NCBI GenBank assembly: GCA_900114805.1
Contig: FOZN01000003.1
Location: forward strand, 496,001 to 560,000
Direction: 5' to 3'
DNA: 64,000 nt
From: Agrococcus baldri
Lineage (GTDB): Bacteria; Actinomycetota; Actinomycetes; Actinomycetales; Microbacteriaceae
A program made the translations under genes and the position numbers. A model generated the notes under the pieces. It saw nothing but the letters and a program-made list of their open reading frames with translations. It was not told the origin of the DNA and made no database searches. This document shows positions 25,266 to 33,525 of this stretch, in pieces (the stretch's first letter is position 1; each line of letters starts with the position of its first letter).

Positions 25266-26159
25266 GTGAGCTACGGCATCCATCCCGCCCCCGCGTGCGT
25301 CATCGCGCATCTGAGCGACACCCACCTGCTCGCGGGCGGAGCGCTGCTGGCCGAACTGGTCGACACCGAGGCGCACCTGCGTGCCACGGCAGAGCGACTG
25401 CGGGTCGCGGCACCCGATGCCGACGCCATCGTGGTCTCCGGCGACATCGCCGACGTCGGCGAGCCCGAGGCGTACGCGCTCGCGCGCGAGATCCTCGAGC
25501 CGGTCGCGGCCGAGCTGGGCGCACCGATCGTGTGGGCGGTCGGCAACCACGACGAGCGCTCGCACATGCGCGCGGCGCTCGGCCTCCCCGGCAGCCCCCT
25601 CGACCCGATCGACACCGTGCACGAGGTGGGCGAGCTGCGCATCGTCTCGCTCGACACCAGCCTGCCCGGCTGGCACCACGGCGGCTTCGACGAGGGCCAG
25701 GCCGAGTGGCTCGCCGCTGCGCTCGCCGAGCCCCCTGCGCTCGGCACCGTGCTCGTCATGCACCACCCGCCGCTGCCGTACCGCAGCCGGCTGATGCGGC
25801 TGCTCGAGTTCCGCGACGAGCAGCGCCTCGCCGAGGTGCTCGGCGCCGGCGACGTGCGGGCGATCCTCTCCGGCCACCTGCACATCAACGGCTCAGGCAC
25901 CTTCACGGAGATCCCCGTGGTGCTCGCCGGCGCCACCAGCTACGCCGACGACCTCGGCGGGCCGCCGCCGGCGATGCACGGCATCGACGACACGCAGTCG
26001 TTCAACCTGATCGAGATCTACCCTGATGCCGTGGCGCACTCCGTCGTGCCGGCCCTGCCGCACGAGTCGCGCGAGACGCTGCCCGCCCACCTGGTCGCGC
26101 AGGTCGAGCAGCTCTCGCCGGCCGAGCGGATGGAGCGCTTCAGCCGGAAGCCGAGCTGA
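25266..26159 (+). CDS. Metallophosphoesterase (calcineurin-like, CpdA type)
   Basis: Binuclear-metal phosphoesterase, most like the CpdA/GpdQ group that hydrolyses cyclic nucleotides or phosphodiesters. All metal-binding blocks are present: SDTHL (Asp18, His20), SGDIAD (Asp60), GNHDE (94-97), VMHHPP and SGHLHING (His204, His206). Length is 297 residues. Substrate cannot be set from sequence. xerC starts 2 nt after its stop, so the two are probably cotranscribed. Confidence 0.88.
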   Translation: MSYGIHPAPACVIAHLSDTHLLAGGALLAELVDTEAHLRATAERLRVAAPDADAIVVSGDIADVGEPEAYALAREILEPVAAELGAPIVWAVGNHDERSHMRAALGLPGSPLDPIDTVHEVGELRIVSLDTSLPGWHHGGFDEGQAEWLAAALAEPPALGTVLVMHHPPLPYRSRLMRLLEFRDEQRLAEVLGAGDVRAILSGHLHINGSGTFTEIPVVLAGATSYADDLGGPPPAMHGIDDTQSFNLIEIYPDAVAHSVVPALPHESRETLPAHLVAQVEQLSPAERMERFSRKPS

Positions 26160-26161
26160 GG

Positions 26162-27064
26162 ATGCGCATCGACGCGGCGATTGCCGGGTACCTCGACCAC
26201 CTCGAGCGCGAGCGCGGCTACTCGGCGAACACGGTGCGCGGCTACCGCGGCGATCTGCGCGGCCTCGCCGCGCACTGCGAGCAGGCAGACATCGATGACG
26301 CCGCGGCGCTGGAGATCGAGACGCTGCGCGACTGGCTCTTCGCCAGCGCCGAGGCCGGGATCGGCAAGGCGACGATCGCCCGCCGCAGCGCTGCGGCGCG
26401 CGGGCTGAGCCGCTGGATCGCCGCGAACGGCGGCACGGACGCGGCCGGCAGGCTGCGCACCCCGAAGCGCGATCGCCACCTGCCGAGAGTGCTCTCGCGA
26501 CAGGCGATGGATGGGGTGCTCGCCGAGCTCTCGGAGGCGGCGGCCGAAGGGGACGCCGTCGCGCTCCGCGACCTCGCCGTGGTCGAGCTGCTCTACGCCT
26601 CCGCGCTCCGCGTGAGCGAGCTCGTCGGCCTTGACATCGACGACGTCGATCTCGAGCGCCTCACGGTGCGGGTGGTCGGCAAGGGATCGAAGGAGCGGGT
26701 CGTGCCGTTCGGGCGGCCGGCGCTCGATGCGGTGCTCGACTGGATGCGCGTCGGCCGGGCGCAGCTCGCGAACGCGTCGAAGCCGCATCCGGCCCTCTTC
26801 CTCGGCGCGCGCGGCGGCAGGCTCGGTCAGCGCCGCGTGCACGAGCTCGTCACGACGCTGCTGGAGTCACTGCCGGGCTCTGGCCCGCACGGGCCGCACA
26901 CGCTGCGCCACACGGCGGCGACGCATCTGCTCGACGGCGGTGCCGACCTGCGCGCGGTGCAGGAGATGCTCGGCCATGCGAGCCTCGGGACGACGCAGAT
27001 CTACACGCACGTCTCGCTCGAGCGGCTCGCCGAGGCCTACCGCACGGCGCACCCGCGCGCCTGA
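26162..27064 (+). CDS. xerC: Tyrosine recombinase XerC
   Basis: Site-specific recombinase that, with XerD, resolves chromosome dimers at dif. An N-terminal SAM-like core-binding domain (about 1-90) precedes the catalytic domain. The full active site is visible: Arg150 (ASALRVSEL), Lys174 (VGKGSKERVVPFG), His246 and Arg249 (HTLRH), His272 (LGHASLGTTQIYTH) and Tyr281. At 300 residues it is normal length. The last 198 bp are antisense to the convergent M23 peptidase gene. Confidence 0.93.
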   Translation: MRIDAAIAGYLDHLERERGYSANTVRGYRGDLRGLAAHCEQADIDDAAALEIETLRDWLFASAEAGIGKATIARRSAAARGLSRWIAANGGTDAAGRLRTPKRDRHLPRVLSRQAMDGVLAELSEAAAEGDAVALRDLAVVELLYASALRVSELVGLDIDDVDLERLTVRVVGKGSKERVVPFGRPALDAVLDWMRVGRAQLANASKPHPALFLGARGGRLGQRRVHELVTTLLESLPGSGPHGPHTLRHTAATHLLDGGADLRAVQEMLGHASLGTTQIYTHVSLERLAEAYRTAHPRA

Positions 27065-27532
27065 CGCCCCCCGCTGCATCGCGCCGCGCTTCGGGGCGCC
27101 CATGGGCAGCAGCACCGGGCGCTCGACACCCAGCAGCGTGAGCGGGTCCACGTACTCCCCGTGGAGCCGGGCGCCGAGGTGCAGCCGTGCCGCGCCGGCC
27201 GCATGCCCGGGCTGCAGCACGCCGATCTGCTGTCCCCGCTCGACCGCGTCGCCGGCTGCCACCAGCGGTTCGACCGGCTCGAAGCTCGACACCAGACCGC
27301 CCTCGTGCTCGATCGAGAGCACCGGGCGCCCGGCCACCGGCCCGGCGAAGCGCACGACGCCGTCCTGCGGGGCGAGCACGGTGGAACCGGCCGACGCGGC
27401 GATGTCGATGCCGCGGTGCCCAGGCCCGTAGGGCGTCGCGGGCGCGTCGAAGGCCCGCACCACCTCGTGGGGCTCGACCGGCCAGGCCCAGGGGGCGAGT
27501 CCGAGCAGCAGCAGGGCGACGAGGATGCGCAT
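26867..27532 (-). CDS. M23 family peptidase-like protein, secreted, with run-through C-terminus
   Basis: Secreted LytM-type protein of 221 residues. A signal peptide (MRILVALLLLGLAPWAWP) is followed by the M23 core with HRGIDIAASAGSTVLAP, where the metal-binding His and Asp sit, and ARLHLGARLHGEYVDPLTLLG. In catalytic members the latter motif is HLHF-like; here the first His is Arg, so activity is uncertain. The domain ends near residue 154. The remaining residues (Arg-rich, RRPEARMAEHLLHRAQ and onward) are read antisense through xerC, as if the original stop had been lost. It sits upstream of, and divergent from, rpsB, as in many Actinobacteria. Confidence 0.72.
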   Translation of the reverse strand: MRILVALLLLGLAPWAWPVEPHEVVRAFDAPATPYGPGHRGIDIAASAGSTVLAPQDGVVRFAGPVAGRPVLSIEHEGGLVSSFEPVEPLVAAGDAVERGQQIGVLQPGHAAGAARLHLGARLHGEYVDPLTLLGVERPVLLPMGAPKRGAMQRGASGARVRRAVGLGEPLERDVRVDLRRPEARMAEHLLHRAQVGTAVEQMRRRRVAQRVRPVRARARQ

Positions 27533-27622
27533 GCGGGCATGGTGCACCGCCGCGGCCGCCGCGCGTGCGGGCGGCGCTCGGTCCGGTGGAGAGTGCGGCG
27601 TCGCTGCGCCCCGTGGGACATG

Positions 27623-27795
27623 TAGCATAGGAGGGCATCGCCTGTGCGATGACTTCGCGCGCCCATCGCGACACCACCTCCATCGGTCCGACTGCTCGAG
27701 CCCCGTGCTCGTGCGGATGGCGGAGGCGGGTCAGGGCGCCAGGGGCACGGCCACCGGCCGCGCCGACAGAACCGCAAACCACGAAGGAGGCGGCA
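27623..27795 (+). promoter_or_regulatory. rpsB promoter and long 5' leader
   Basis: TAGCAT (27623-27628) is a good -10 and places transcription start near 27635. The leader of about 160 nt opens with a CATCGC/GCGATG hairpin (27636-27651), has further GC-rich inverted repeats and ends with AAGGAGG 5 nt before the rpsB ATG. No gene is visible in it. Control by S2 is possible but not shown. Confidence 0.5.
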
Positions 27796-28725
27796 ATGGC
27801 CGTCGTCACCACTCGCCAGCTGCTCGACAGCGGCGTGCACTTCGGGCACCAGACCCGACGCTGGAACCCCAAGATGAAGCGCTTCATCTTCACGGAGCGC
27901 TCCGGCATCTACATCATCGACCTGCAGCAGTCGCTCGCCTACATCGACCAGGCCTTCGACTTCGTCAAGGAGACGGTCGCCCACGGCGGCAGCGTGCTCT
28001 TCGTCGGCACCAAGAAGCAGGCGCAGGAGTCGATCGCCGAGCAGGCGACGCGCGTGGGCCAGCCCTACGTCAACCAGCGCTGGCTCGGTGGTCTGCTCAC
28101 GAACTTCAACACGATCTCCAAGCGCCTCAGCCGCATGAAGGAGCTCGAGGAGCTCGACTTCGAAGACACGTCGATCTACACCAAGAAGGAGCTGCTGCTC
28201 AAGAAGCGCGAGCTCATCAAGCTGCAGAAGTCGCTCGGCGGCATCCGCAACCTCCAGCGCACGCCGTCGGCCGTCTGGATCGTCGACACGAACAAGGAGC
28301 ACCTTGCCGTCGACGAGGCCAAGAAGCTGGGCATCCCGGTCATCGCGATCCTCGACACGAACTGCGACCCGGACGACGTCCAGTACCCGATCCCGGGCAA
28401 CGACGACGCGATCCGCTCCGTCGCGCTGCTGACGAAGATCGTCGCCGACGCCGCGGCCGAGGGCCTCATGCAGCGTCACGGCGGTGGCGACGCCGCCGCC
28501 GAGCCGATGGCCGAGTGGGAGCGCGAGCTGCTCGAGCAGCAGGCCGCCGCTCCCGCCGCTGAGGCTGCCCCCGCCGCCGAGGCAGCCCCGACCGCTGAGG
28601 TCGCGCCGACCGAGGAGCCGGCTGCTGAGGCTGCCACCGCCGAGGAGCCCGCTGCCGAGGTCGCCGCTGCTGAGGAGACCCCCGCAGAGACCACCGAGGA
28701 CGTCACCGCGTCCGAGTCCAACTAA
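27796..28725 (+). CDS. rpsB: 30S ribosomal protein uS2
   Basis: Small-subunit protein that binds late in 30S assembly and helps hold bS1-type proteins. The core opens [20 protein letters not shown] and has [21 protein letters not shown] and [11 protein letters not shown]. After residue ~245 a low-complexity Ala/Glu/Pro/Thr tail of about 65 residues extends it to 309. AAGGAGG gives a strong ribosome-binding site. tsf starts 11 nt after its stop, with the AAGGAG overlapping the TAA. Confidence 0.97.
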   Translation: MAVVTTRQLLDSGVHFGHQTRRWNPKMKRFIFTERSGIYIIDLQQSLAYIDQAFDFVKETVAHGGSVLFVGTKKQAQESIAEQATRVGQPYVNQRWLGGLLTNFNTISKRLSRMKELEELDFEDTSIYTKKELLLKKRELIKLQKSLGGIRNLQRTPSAVWIVDTNKEHLAVDEAKKLGIPVIAILDTNCDPDDVQYPIPGNDDAIRSVALLTKIVADAAAEGLMQRHGGGDAAAEPMAEWERELLEQQAAAPAAEAAPAAEAAPTAEVAPTEEPAAEAATAEEPAAEVAAAEETPAETTEDVTASESN

Positions 28726-28736
28726 GGAGCAGCTGC

Positions 28737-29564
28737 ATGGCCAACATCAGCATCGCCGACCTCAAGATGCTGCGCGAGCAGCTCGGCACCGGCATGAGCG
28801 ACACCAAGGCCGCCCTCGAGGAGGCCAACGGTGACGTGGAGAAGGCGACGGAGATCCTGCGCCTCAAGGGTGCCAAGGGCAACGCGAAGCGCGCCGACCG
28901 CTCGACCAGCGAGGGCCTCGTCGCCACCGCCGAGAGCAACGGTGCGGTCACCATGATCGCGCTGGGCTGCGAGACGGACTTCGTCGCGAAGAACGAGAAG
29001 TTCATCACGCTCTCCGAGCGCGTCGTGGCCGCTGTCGCGGCTGCCGGTGCAGCCGACCTCGAGGCTGCGCTTGCGGCCCCGGCCGAGTCGGGCACCGTCC
29101 AGTCGATCATCGAGGAGCAGGCCGCCACGCTCGGCGAGAAGATGGAGCTGACCAAGGTCGCCCGTCTCGAGGGCGACGCGCAGGCGGTATACCTGCACCG
29201 CACGTCGAAGGACCTGCCCCCGCAGGTCGGCGTGGTCGTCGCCTACACCGGTGACGACGCAGAGACCGCTCGCGCGGTCGCGCAGCACATCGCCATGTTC
29301 GACCCGGCCTACGTCACCCGCGACGAGGTGCCGGCCGAGCAGGTCGAGAAGGAGCGCGAGCTCGTCACCGAGATCGCTCGCGGCGAGGGCAAGCCCGAGG
29401 GCGCACTGCCGAAGATCATCGAGGGGCGCCTGACGGGCTTCTTCAAGCAGATGGTGCTGCTCGACCAGGACTACGCTCGCGACAACAAGCAGTCGGTCGC
29501 GAAGGTGCTCGAGGCCGCCGGCCTCACGGTCACCGGCTTCGCCCGATTCAAGGTCGGCGCGTAG
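28737..29564 (+). CDS. tsf: Elongation factor Ts
   Basis: Nucleotide-exchange factor for EF-Tu. The N-terminal UBA-like domain has ADLKMLREQLGTGMSDTKAA. The core has VTMIALGCETDFVAKNEKF, the TDFV block that enters EF-Tu, and the C-terminal QMVLLDQDYARDNKQSV. Length is 275 residues. It is coupled to rpsB by short spacing and ends at a strong terminator, so rpsB-tsf forms a two-gene transcript. Confidence 0.98.
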   Translation: MANISIADLKMLREQLGTGMSDTKAALEEANGDVEKATEILRLKGAKGNAKRADRSTSEGLVATAESNGAVTMIALGCETDFVAKNEKFITLSERVVAAVAAAGAADLEAALAAPAESGTVQSIIEEQAATLGEKMELTKVARLEGDAQAVYLHRTSKDLPPQVGVVVAYTGDDAETARAVAQHIAMFDPAYVTRDEVPAEQVEKERELVTEIARGEGKPEGALPKIIEGRLTGFFKQMVLLDQDYARDNKQSVAKVLEAAGLTVTGFARFKVGA

Positions 29565-29576
29565 CCAGCGCAACGC

Positions 29577-29612
29577 ACGACGAAGGCCGGGGGAGACCCC
29601 GGCCTTCGTCGT
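29577..29612 (+). terminator. Terminator after tsf
   Basis: A perfect 16-bp stem, ACGACGAAGGCCGGGG with its exact complement, has a GAGA loop. It starts 13 nt after the stop and is the strongest hairpin in the window. Confidence 0.88.
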
Positions 29613-29632
29613 CTCCGCAGACGCGCACGCGG

Positions 29633-29638
29633 TAGGCT
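29633..29638 (+). promoter_or_regulatory. -10 hexamer TAGGCT of pyrH
   Basis: TAGGCT lies about 43 nt before the pyrH ATG. The mRNA here has a leader of about 37 nt with AGGAGG (29671-29676), in contrast to the leaderless genes. Confidence 0.45.
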
Positions 29639-29681
29639 TCTGCACGGTCCGCGCTCGGGCCGCGACCCCCAGGAGGAGCCC

Positions 29682-30395
29682 ATGTCTGCACAGCCGCGCC
29701 GTCGAGTTCTCCTGAAGCTCTCCGGGGAGGCGTTCGGCGCAGGCAGCCTCGGCGTGAACCCGGATGTGGTGCAGGCGATCGCCCGCCAGATCGCCGACGC
29801 GGCGGCGACGGTCGAGATCGCGATCGTCGTCGGCGGCGGCAACTTCTTCCGCGGCGCCGAGCTCAGTCAGCGCGGCATGGAGCGCGGTCGCGCCGACTAC
29901 ATGGGCATGCTCGGCACCGTGATGAACGCGCTCGCACTCCAGGACTTCCTCGAGCAGGCCGGTGCGGAGACCCGCGTGCAATCGGCCATCCAGATGACCC
30001 AGGTTGCGGAGCCGTACATCCCGCGCCGTGCCTCGCGCCACCTCGAGAAGGGCCGCGTCGTGATCTTCGGCGCAGGCGCGGGACTGCCGTACTTCTCGAC
30101 CGACACGGTCGCGGCGCAGCGCGCGCTCGAGATCGGCGCCGACCAGGTGCTGGTCGCGAAGAACGGCGTCGACGGCGTCTACTCGGCAGACCCGAAGCAT
30201 GACCCCGAGGCGACGCGCTACGAGGAGATCACCTACCAGGAGGCGCTCGTGCGCGGCCTCAAGGTGGTCGACTCGACCGCGTTCAGCCTCTGCATGGACA
30301 ACCGCATGCCCATGCGCGTCTTCGCCATGGACGGCGACGATCAGCTGCGCCGCGCCATCCTGGGCGAGACGGTCGGCACGCTCGTGCGGGCCTGA
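29682..30395 (+). CDS. pyrH: UMP kinase
   Basis: Amino-acid-kinase-fold enzyme that phosphorylates UMP to UDP. It opens with [10 protein letters not shown], has [11 protein letters not shown] and the signature [20 protein letters not shown], and later [16 protein letters not shown]. Length is 237 residues, typical of the hexameric bacterial enzyme. It has its own promoter after the tsf terminator and lies in the conserved tsf-pyrH-frr order. Confidence 0.97.
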   Translation: MSAQPRRRVLLKLSGEAFGAGSLGVNPDVVQAIARQIADAAATVEIAIVVGGGNFFRGAELSQRGMERGRADYMGMLGTVMNALALQDFLEQAGAETRVQSAIQMTQVAEPYIPRRASRHLEKGRVVIFGAGAGLPYFSTDTVAAQRALEIGADQVLVAKNGVDGVYSADPKHDPEATRYEEITYQEALVRGLKVVDSTAFSLCMDNRMPMRVFAMDGDDQLRRAILGETVGTLVRA

Positions 30396-30437
30396 GCGCC
30401 CAACCCCCATAGACTCGACAGCGAGGGAAGGAACCAC

Positions 30438-30992
30438 GTGATCAGCGATGTGCTGGCTTCGGCCAAGGAGAAGATGACGCAGTCCATCGAGGTCGCGAAG
30501 GACGACTTCCAGACGGTGAGCGCCGGTCGCGCCAACCCGGCGCTGTTCCAGCGGCTGAACGTCGACTACTACGGCTCGCCGACGCCGCTCGTGCAGCTGG
30601 CTTCGTTCCAGCAGCCCGAGGCGCGAACGCTGATCATCACCCCGTTCGACAAGAGCGCCCTGAAGGAGATCGAGCGCGCGATCGTCGCAGCGCCGCATCT
30701 CGGCGTGACGCCCAACAACGACGGCACCATCGTGCGCATCACCATGCCGGAGCTCACCGAGGAGCGCCGCAAGGACTACGTGAAGATCGTCAAGGACAAG
30801 GCCGAGCAGGCCCGGGTCGCGGTGCGCAACGTGCGCCGCCAGGCCATGACCGACCTCGAGAAGCTCAAGGGCGAGGTCGGCGACGATGAGATCGCCCGCG
30901 CCGAGAAGGATCTCGAGGCTGCCACGAAGCAGGCCGTCGACGGCATCGACGAGGCCCTGAAGAAGAAGGAAGCCGAGCTCCTCGAGGTCTGA
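30438..30992 (+). CDS. frr: Ribosome recycling factor
   Basis: With EF-G, splits post-termination ribosomes. The product is 184 residues, with [20 protein letters not shown], the central [12 protein letters not shown] domain and the long helix [19 protein letters not shown]. The start is GTG with GGGAAGG upstream; a TAGACT hexamer (30410-30415) suggests a separate short-leader transcript in addition to read-through from pyrH. Confidence 0.97.
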   Translation: MISDVLASAKEKMTQSIEVAKDDFQTVSAGRANPALFQRLNVDYYGSPTPLVQLASFQQPEARTLIITPFDKSALKEIERAIVAAPHLGVTPNNDGTIVRITMPELTEERRKDYVKIVKDKAEQARVAVRNVRRQAMTDLEKLKGEVGDDEIARAEKDLEAATKQAVDGIDEALKKKEAELLEV

Positions 30993-31014
30993 TCGAGGAG
31001 TCGGGAGGCGACGC

Positions 31015-31944
31015 ATGCGACGCGAGCATCGGAGCGGCGCCGAGATCGAGGCGCAGATCCAGGCGCAGATCAGTGCCGCCCGTGATCAGATCGAGGCGAC
31101 CCGCGCCCGCGTGAACAAGCGCACCGGTCGCAACATGGCGGCCGCGATCGGCATCGCCCTGGTGCTCGGCGGTGCACTGCTCGCCAGCCTGCTGTGGGTC
31201 AAGACGCTGTTCATGGTCTTCGCGGTCGTGCTCATCGGCTTCGCGCTGTACGAGCTCGCCAGCGCACTGCGCTTCGCAGGCCGCGACGTCCCGCGCGTGC
31301 CGCTGGTGCTGCTCGGCTGCGCGATCCTGCCCGTCACCTGGTACTTCGGCGCCGCCGGCATGTGGTGGTCCACGCTCGGAGCGGTCGCGATCGTCGGGAT
31401 CGTGCGCCTCGTCGAGCTCGCCGATCCGTCGACGCGCACCGGCAGGGGAGACGTTTTCGCCGACATCACGGCCGGCGCGCTGTGCATCGCGTACGTCGCA
31501 GTGCTGGGCGGCTTCACCGTGCTCCTCACCGCGCAGGACGGCGGCCACTGGTGGATCCTGGCCATGATCGTGATGACGACGGTCATCGACACCGGCGCGC
31601 TGGCCGTCGGCGTGTGGCTCGGCAAGCACAAGCTCGCTCCGCGCATCAGCCCCGGAAAGACCTGGGAGGGCCTGCTGGGCGGTGCTGCGTTCGCCGTCGC
31701 CGCCGGCATCCCGCTGTCGATCTGGATGCTGGGGCAGGAGTGGTGGTTCGGCCTCATCCTCGCCGCGCTGCTCGCGGTGAGCGCCACCGTCGGCGACCTC
31801 GCCGAGTCGCTGATCAAGCGCGATCTGGGCATCAAGGACATCGGCTCGTTCCTCCCCGGGCACGGCGGCTTCCTCGATCGGCTCGACTCGATCCTGCCCA
31901 GCGCGGTGGTCATGATGGCCCTCTTCCAGGTGACGCACGCGTGA
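31015..31944 (+). CDS. cdsA: Phosphatidate cytidylyltransferase
   Basis: Membrane enzyme that makes CDP-diacylglycerol from phosphatidate and CTP, the branch point for phospholipid synthesis. A polar N-terminal coiled region (about 1-38) precedes about eight hydrophobic segments. The family signature is complete near the C-terminus: AESLIKRDLGIKDIG and then PGHGGFLDRLDSILP. Length is 309 residues. It lies 22 nt after frr in the conserved frr-cdsA order. Confidence 0.94.
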   Translation: MRREHRSGAEIEAQIQAQISAARDQIEATRARVNKRTGRNMAAAIGIALVLGGALLASLLWVKTLFMVFAVVLIGFALYELASALRFAGRDVPRVPLVLLGCAILPVTWYFGAAGMWWSTLGAVAIVGIVRLVELADPSTRTGRGDVFADITAGALCIAYVAVLGGFTVLLTAQDGGHWWILAMIVMTTVIDTGALAVGVWLGKHKLAPRISPGKTWEGLLGGAAFAVAAGIPLSIWMLGQEWWFGLILAALLAVSATVGDLAESLIKRDLGIKDIGSFLPGHGGFLDRLDSILPSAVVMMALFQVTHA

Positions 31945-31962
31945 GCCGCAGGGCGCCGCTGG

Positions 31963-31968
31963 CATGAT
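31963..31968 (+). promoter_or_regulatory. -10 hexamer CATGAT of the DivIVA-like gene
   Basis: CATGAT lies 7 nt before the ATG at 31976 and overlaps two other in-frame ATGs (31964 and 31967), which makes 31976 the likeliest start. Confidence 0.4.
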
Positions 31969-31975
31969 GGGGACG

Positions 31976-32524
31976 ATGAGCACGTTCCCGAAGGCCCGCC
32001 GGTCGCAGCAGGGCTACGACATCGAGGAGGTCGAAGACTTCCTCGAGGATGCTCGTCGCGCCTACGCGACCGATGCCCGAGCTGCGACAGCGATCGACTC
32101 CTCGGCGATCCGCCGGATGAGCTTCACGATGCAGAAGGGCGGCTACTCGCCGGCCCACGTCGACGCCGCGCTCGAGCGCCTCGAAGAGGCCTTCGCCCGC
32201 CGCGAGCACGAGCGGGGCATCCTCGAGCACGGCGAGGAGCAGTGGTACGCGAAGGTGCGTGAGCGCGCCCGCGAGGCGCTGGACACGCTGCAGCGCGCGG
32301 ACGGCGGGCGCTTCCGCCGCGTCAGCAGGATCTCGCGCGGCTATCGCATCGTGGAGGTCGACCGCTTCGCCGCCCGGATCGCCGACTACCTGCAGGACGG
32401 TCCGGAGATCAGCGCCCGCGAGGTGCGCACCGCGCAGTTCGAAGCCCAGTTCGGCGGCTATGACGAGGACGAGGTCGACGCCCTGCTCGACACCGTAGTG
32501 AGCCTGATGCTGGCGGTGCGCTGA
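31976..32524 (+). CDS. DivIVA-domain protein
   Basis: A 182-residue protein with two copies of the short DivIVA-type N-terminal motif: FPKARRSQQGYDIEEVEDFL near the start, and a second FRRVSRISRGYRIVEVDRF at about 117-135. Each is followed by a helical, charged region. These motifs in DivIVA bind curved membrane at poles and septa. The protein lacks the long coiled coil of true Wag31/DivIVA, so it is probably an accessory cell-envelope protein. It follows cdsA by 31 nt. Confidence 0.75.
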   Translation: MSTFPKARRSQQGYDIEEVEDFLEDARRAYATDARAATAIDSSAIRRMSFTMQKGGYSPAHVDAALERLEEAFARREHERGILEHGEEQWYAKVRERAREALDTLQRADGGRFRRVSRISRGYRIVEVDRFAARIADYLQDGPEISAREVRTAQFEAQFGGYDEDEVDALLDTVVSLMLAVR

Positions 32525-32542
32525 CGGCACCACCCTGGGCTT

Positions 32543-32563
32543 CGTTACCGTTCCGTGATAACG
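32543..32563. promoter_or_regulatory. Inverted repeat in the transglycosylase promoter
   Basis: CGTTA, 11 nt, TAACG forms an inverted repeat that overlaps the TAACGT hexamer 8 nt before the GTG start. GTAAC-type half-sites recall the MtrA regulator of actinobacterial wall enzymes, but that link is speculative. Confidence 0.3.
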
Positions 32564-32572
32564 TCGATCCTC

Positions 32573-33223
32573 GTGTTCACTCGCTCCTCCCATGCTTCCG
32601 CGCGCAAGACGCGCACCCGTGGCGTGCTCTCGGGGCTGTCGCTGCTGGCCGCTGCCGGCTTCGTGCTCGTGACGCTGGCGGCGAGCCCAGGCGCACAGGT
32701 GATGGCCGAGCCGGCCTCCCTGCCGAGCGAGAACCGTCCTGGTCAGGCACTCGATGCGATCACCGGCTCGCAGACCGCGCTCGTGCGCGACGAGATCGTG
32801 GTGCACACCCCGACTCCCACCCCCACGCCGACTCCTGAGCCGGTCGCGGCCGCGCCGTCCGGCGGCGGCGGGGGTGCTGCTGCCGCATCCATCGCCATCC
32901 CGCGCGCCGCGGCGCCGAACCCCGGCAGCGCACAGGCCGTCGCGCGCGAGATGGTGCTCGCGCGGGGCTGGGGCGAGGACCAGTACGCCTGCCTCTACAA
33001 CCTGTGGCAGCGCGAGTCGAACTGGAACGTCTACGCCCAGAACCGCTCGAGCGGCGCGTACGGCATTCCCCAGGCGCTGCCCGGGTCGAAGATGGCCACA
33101 GCCGGCGCCGACTGGCAGACCAACGCCGTCACGCAGATCTCCTGGGGCCTCGGCTACATCTCCGGCCGCTACGGCACCCCCTGCGGCGCCTGGGGCCACT
33201 CGCAGTCGGTCGGCTGGTACTGA
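32573..33223 (+). CDS. Secreted transglycosylase-like (SLT/Rpf-fold) protein
   Basis: A 216-residue exported protein. A signal peptide (about 1-48, basic N-terminus then LSLLAAAGFVLVTLAA) is followed by a linker with TPTPTPTPTPEP and a Gly/Ala-rich stretch. A C-terminal lysozyme-fold domain (about 125-216) carries LYNLWQRESNWNVYAQN, where the Glu is the expected catalytic acid, and SGAYGIPQALPGSKM. It probably cleaves peptidoglycan glycan strands. Two Cys (in YACLYN and TPCGAWG) may form a disulfide. I chose the GTG at 32573 over the one at 32555, which lies inside the promoter. Confidence 0.82.
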   Translation: MFTRSSHASARKTRTRGVLSGLSLLAAAGFVLVTLAASPGAQVMAEPASLPSENRPGQALDAITGSQTALVRDEIVVHTPTPTPTPTPEPVAAAPSGGGGGAAAASIAIPRAAAPNPGSAQAVAREMVLARGWGEDQYACLYNLWQRESNWNVYAQNRSSGAYGIPQALPGSKMATAGADWQTNAVTQISWGLGYISGRYGTPCGAWGHSQSVGWY

Positions 33224-33507
33224 TGCCTGCGCGGCGGCCGAAGCGTCGCGCGCAGCCCTACGTGCCGCTCGACGTCGACCGCCTCATGCAGGGCACCGCG
33301 CGCGTCGAGCGCCGCGCAACCGGCGAATGGCACGTGCAGCCGATGTCCGAGCGGAGCTCCGTGAAGGACTACGCATGCCCCGGATGCGGTGGCACGGTCG
33401 CCGCGGGCACGGCCCACGTGGTCGTGTGGCGGGCGGATTCGATCTTCGGCGAGCGTGCGGTCGAGGAGCGGCGCCACTGGCACACCGGCTGCTGGCGCGC
33501 GAACTGA
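33223..33507 (+). CDS. Small actinobacterial CPGC-motif protein (often annotated ATP/GTP-binding)
   Basis: A 94-residue basic protein with YACPGCGGTV and RRHWHTGCW, a Cys/His set that could bind zinc. Close relatives in Actinobacteria are commonly labelled ATP/GTP-binding protein, but no P-loop is visible and I would not accept that function. The ATG overlaps the transglycosylase stop (TGATG), so the two are translated together. Confidence 0.75.
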   Translation: MPARRPKRRAQPYVPLDVDRLMQGTARVERRATGEWHVQPMSERSSVKDYACPGCGGTVAAGTAHVVVWRADSIFGERAVEERRHWHTGCWRAN

Positions 33508-33525
33508 TCGCTCGCGCTCTGGCTG

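Noticed and set aside
32805-32840. Short tandem repeat (alternating Thr-Pro codons) considered as a repeat element or CRISPR remnant.
   Set aside because: It encodes the TPTPTPTPTP linker of a secreted protein; there are no spacers and no array.
33004-33222. Upstream in-frame extension of the CPGC-motif protein to a start at 33004.
   Set aside because: The extension overlaps the transglycosylase domain in another frame and is Arg-rich shadow sequence; the TGATG overlap gives a natural start.
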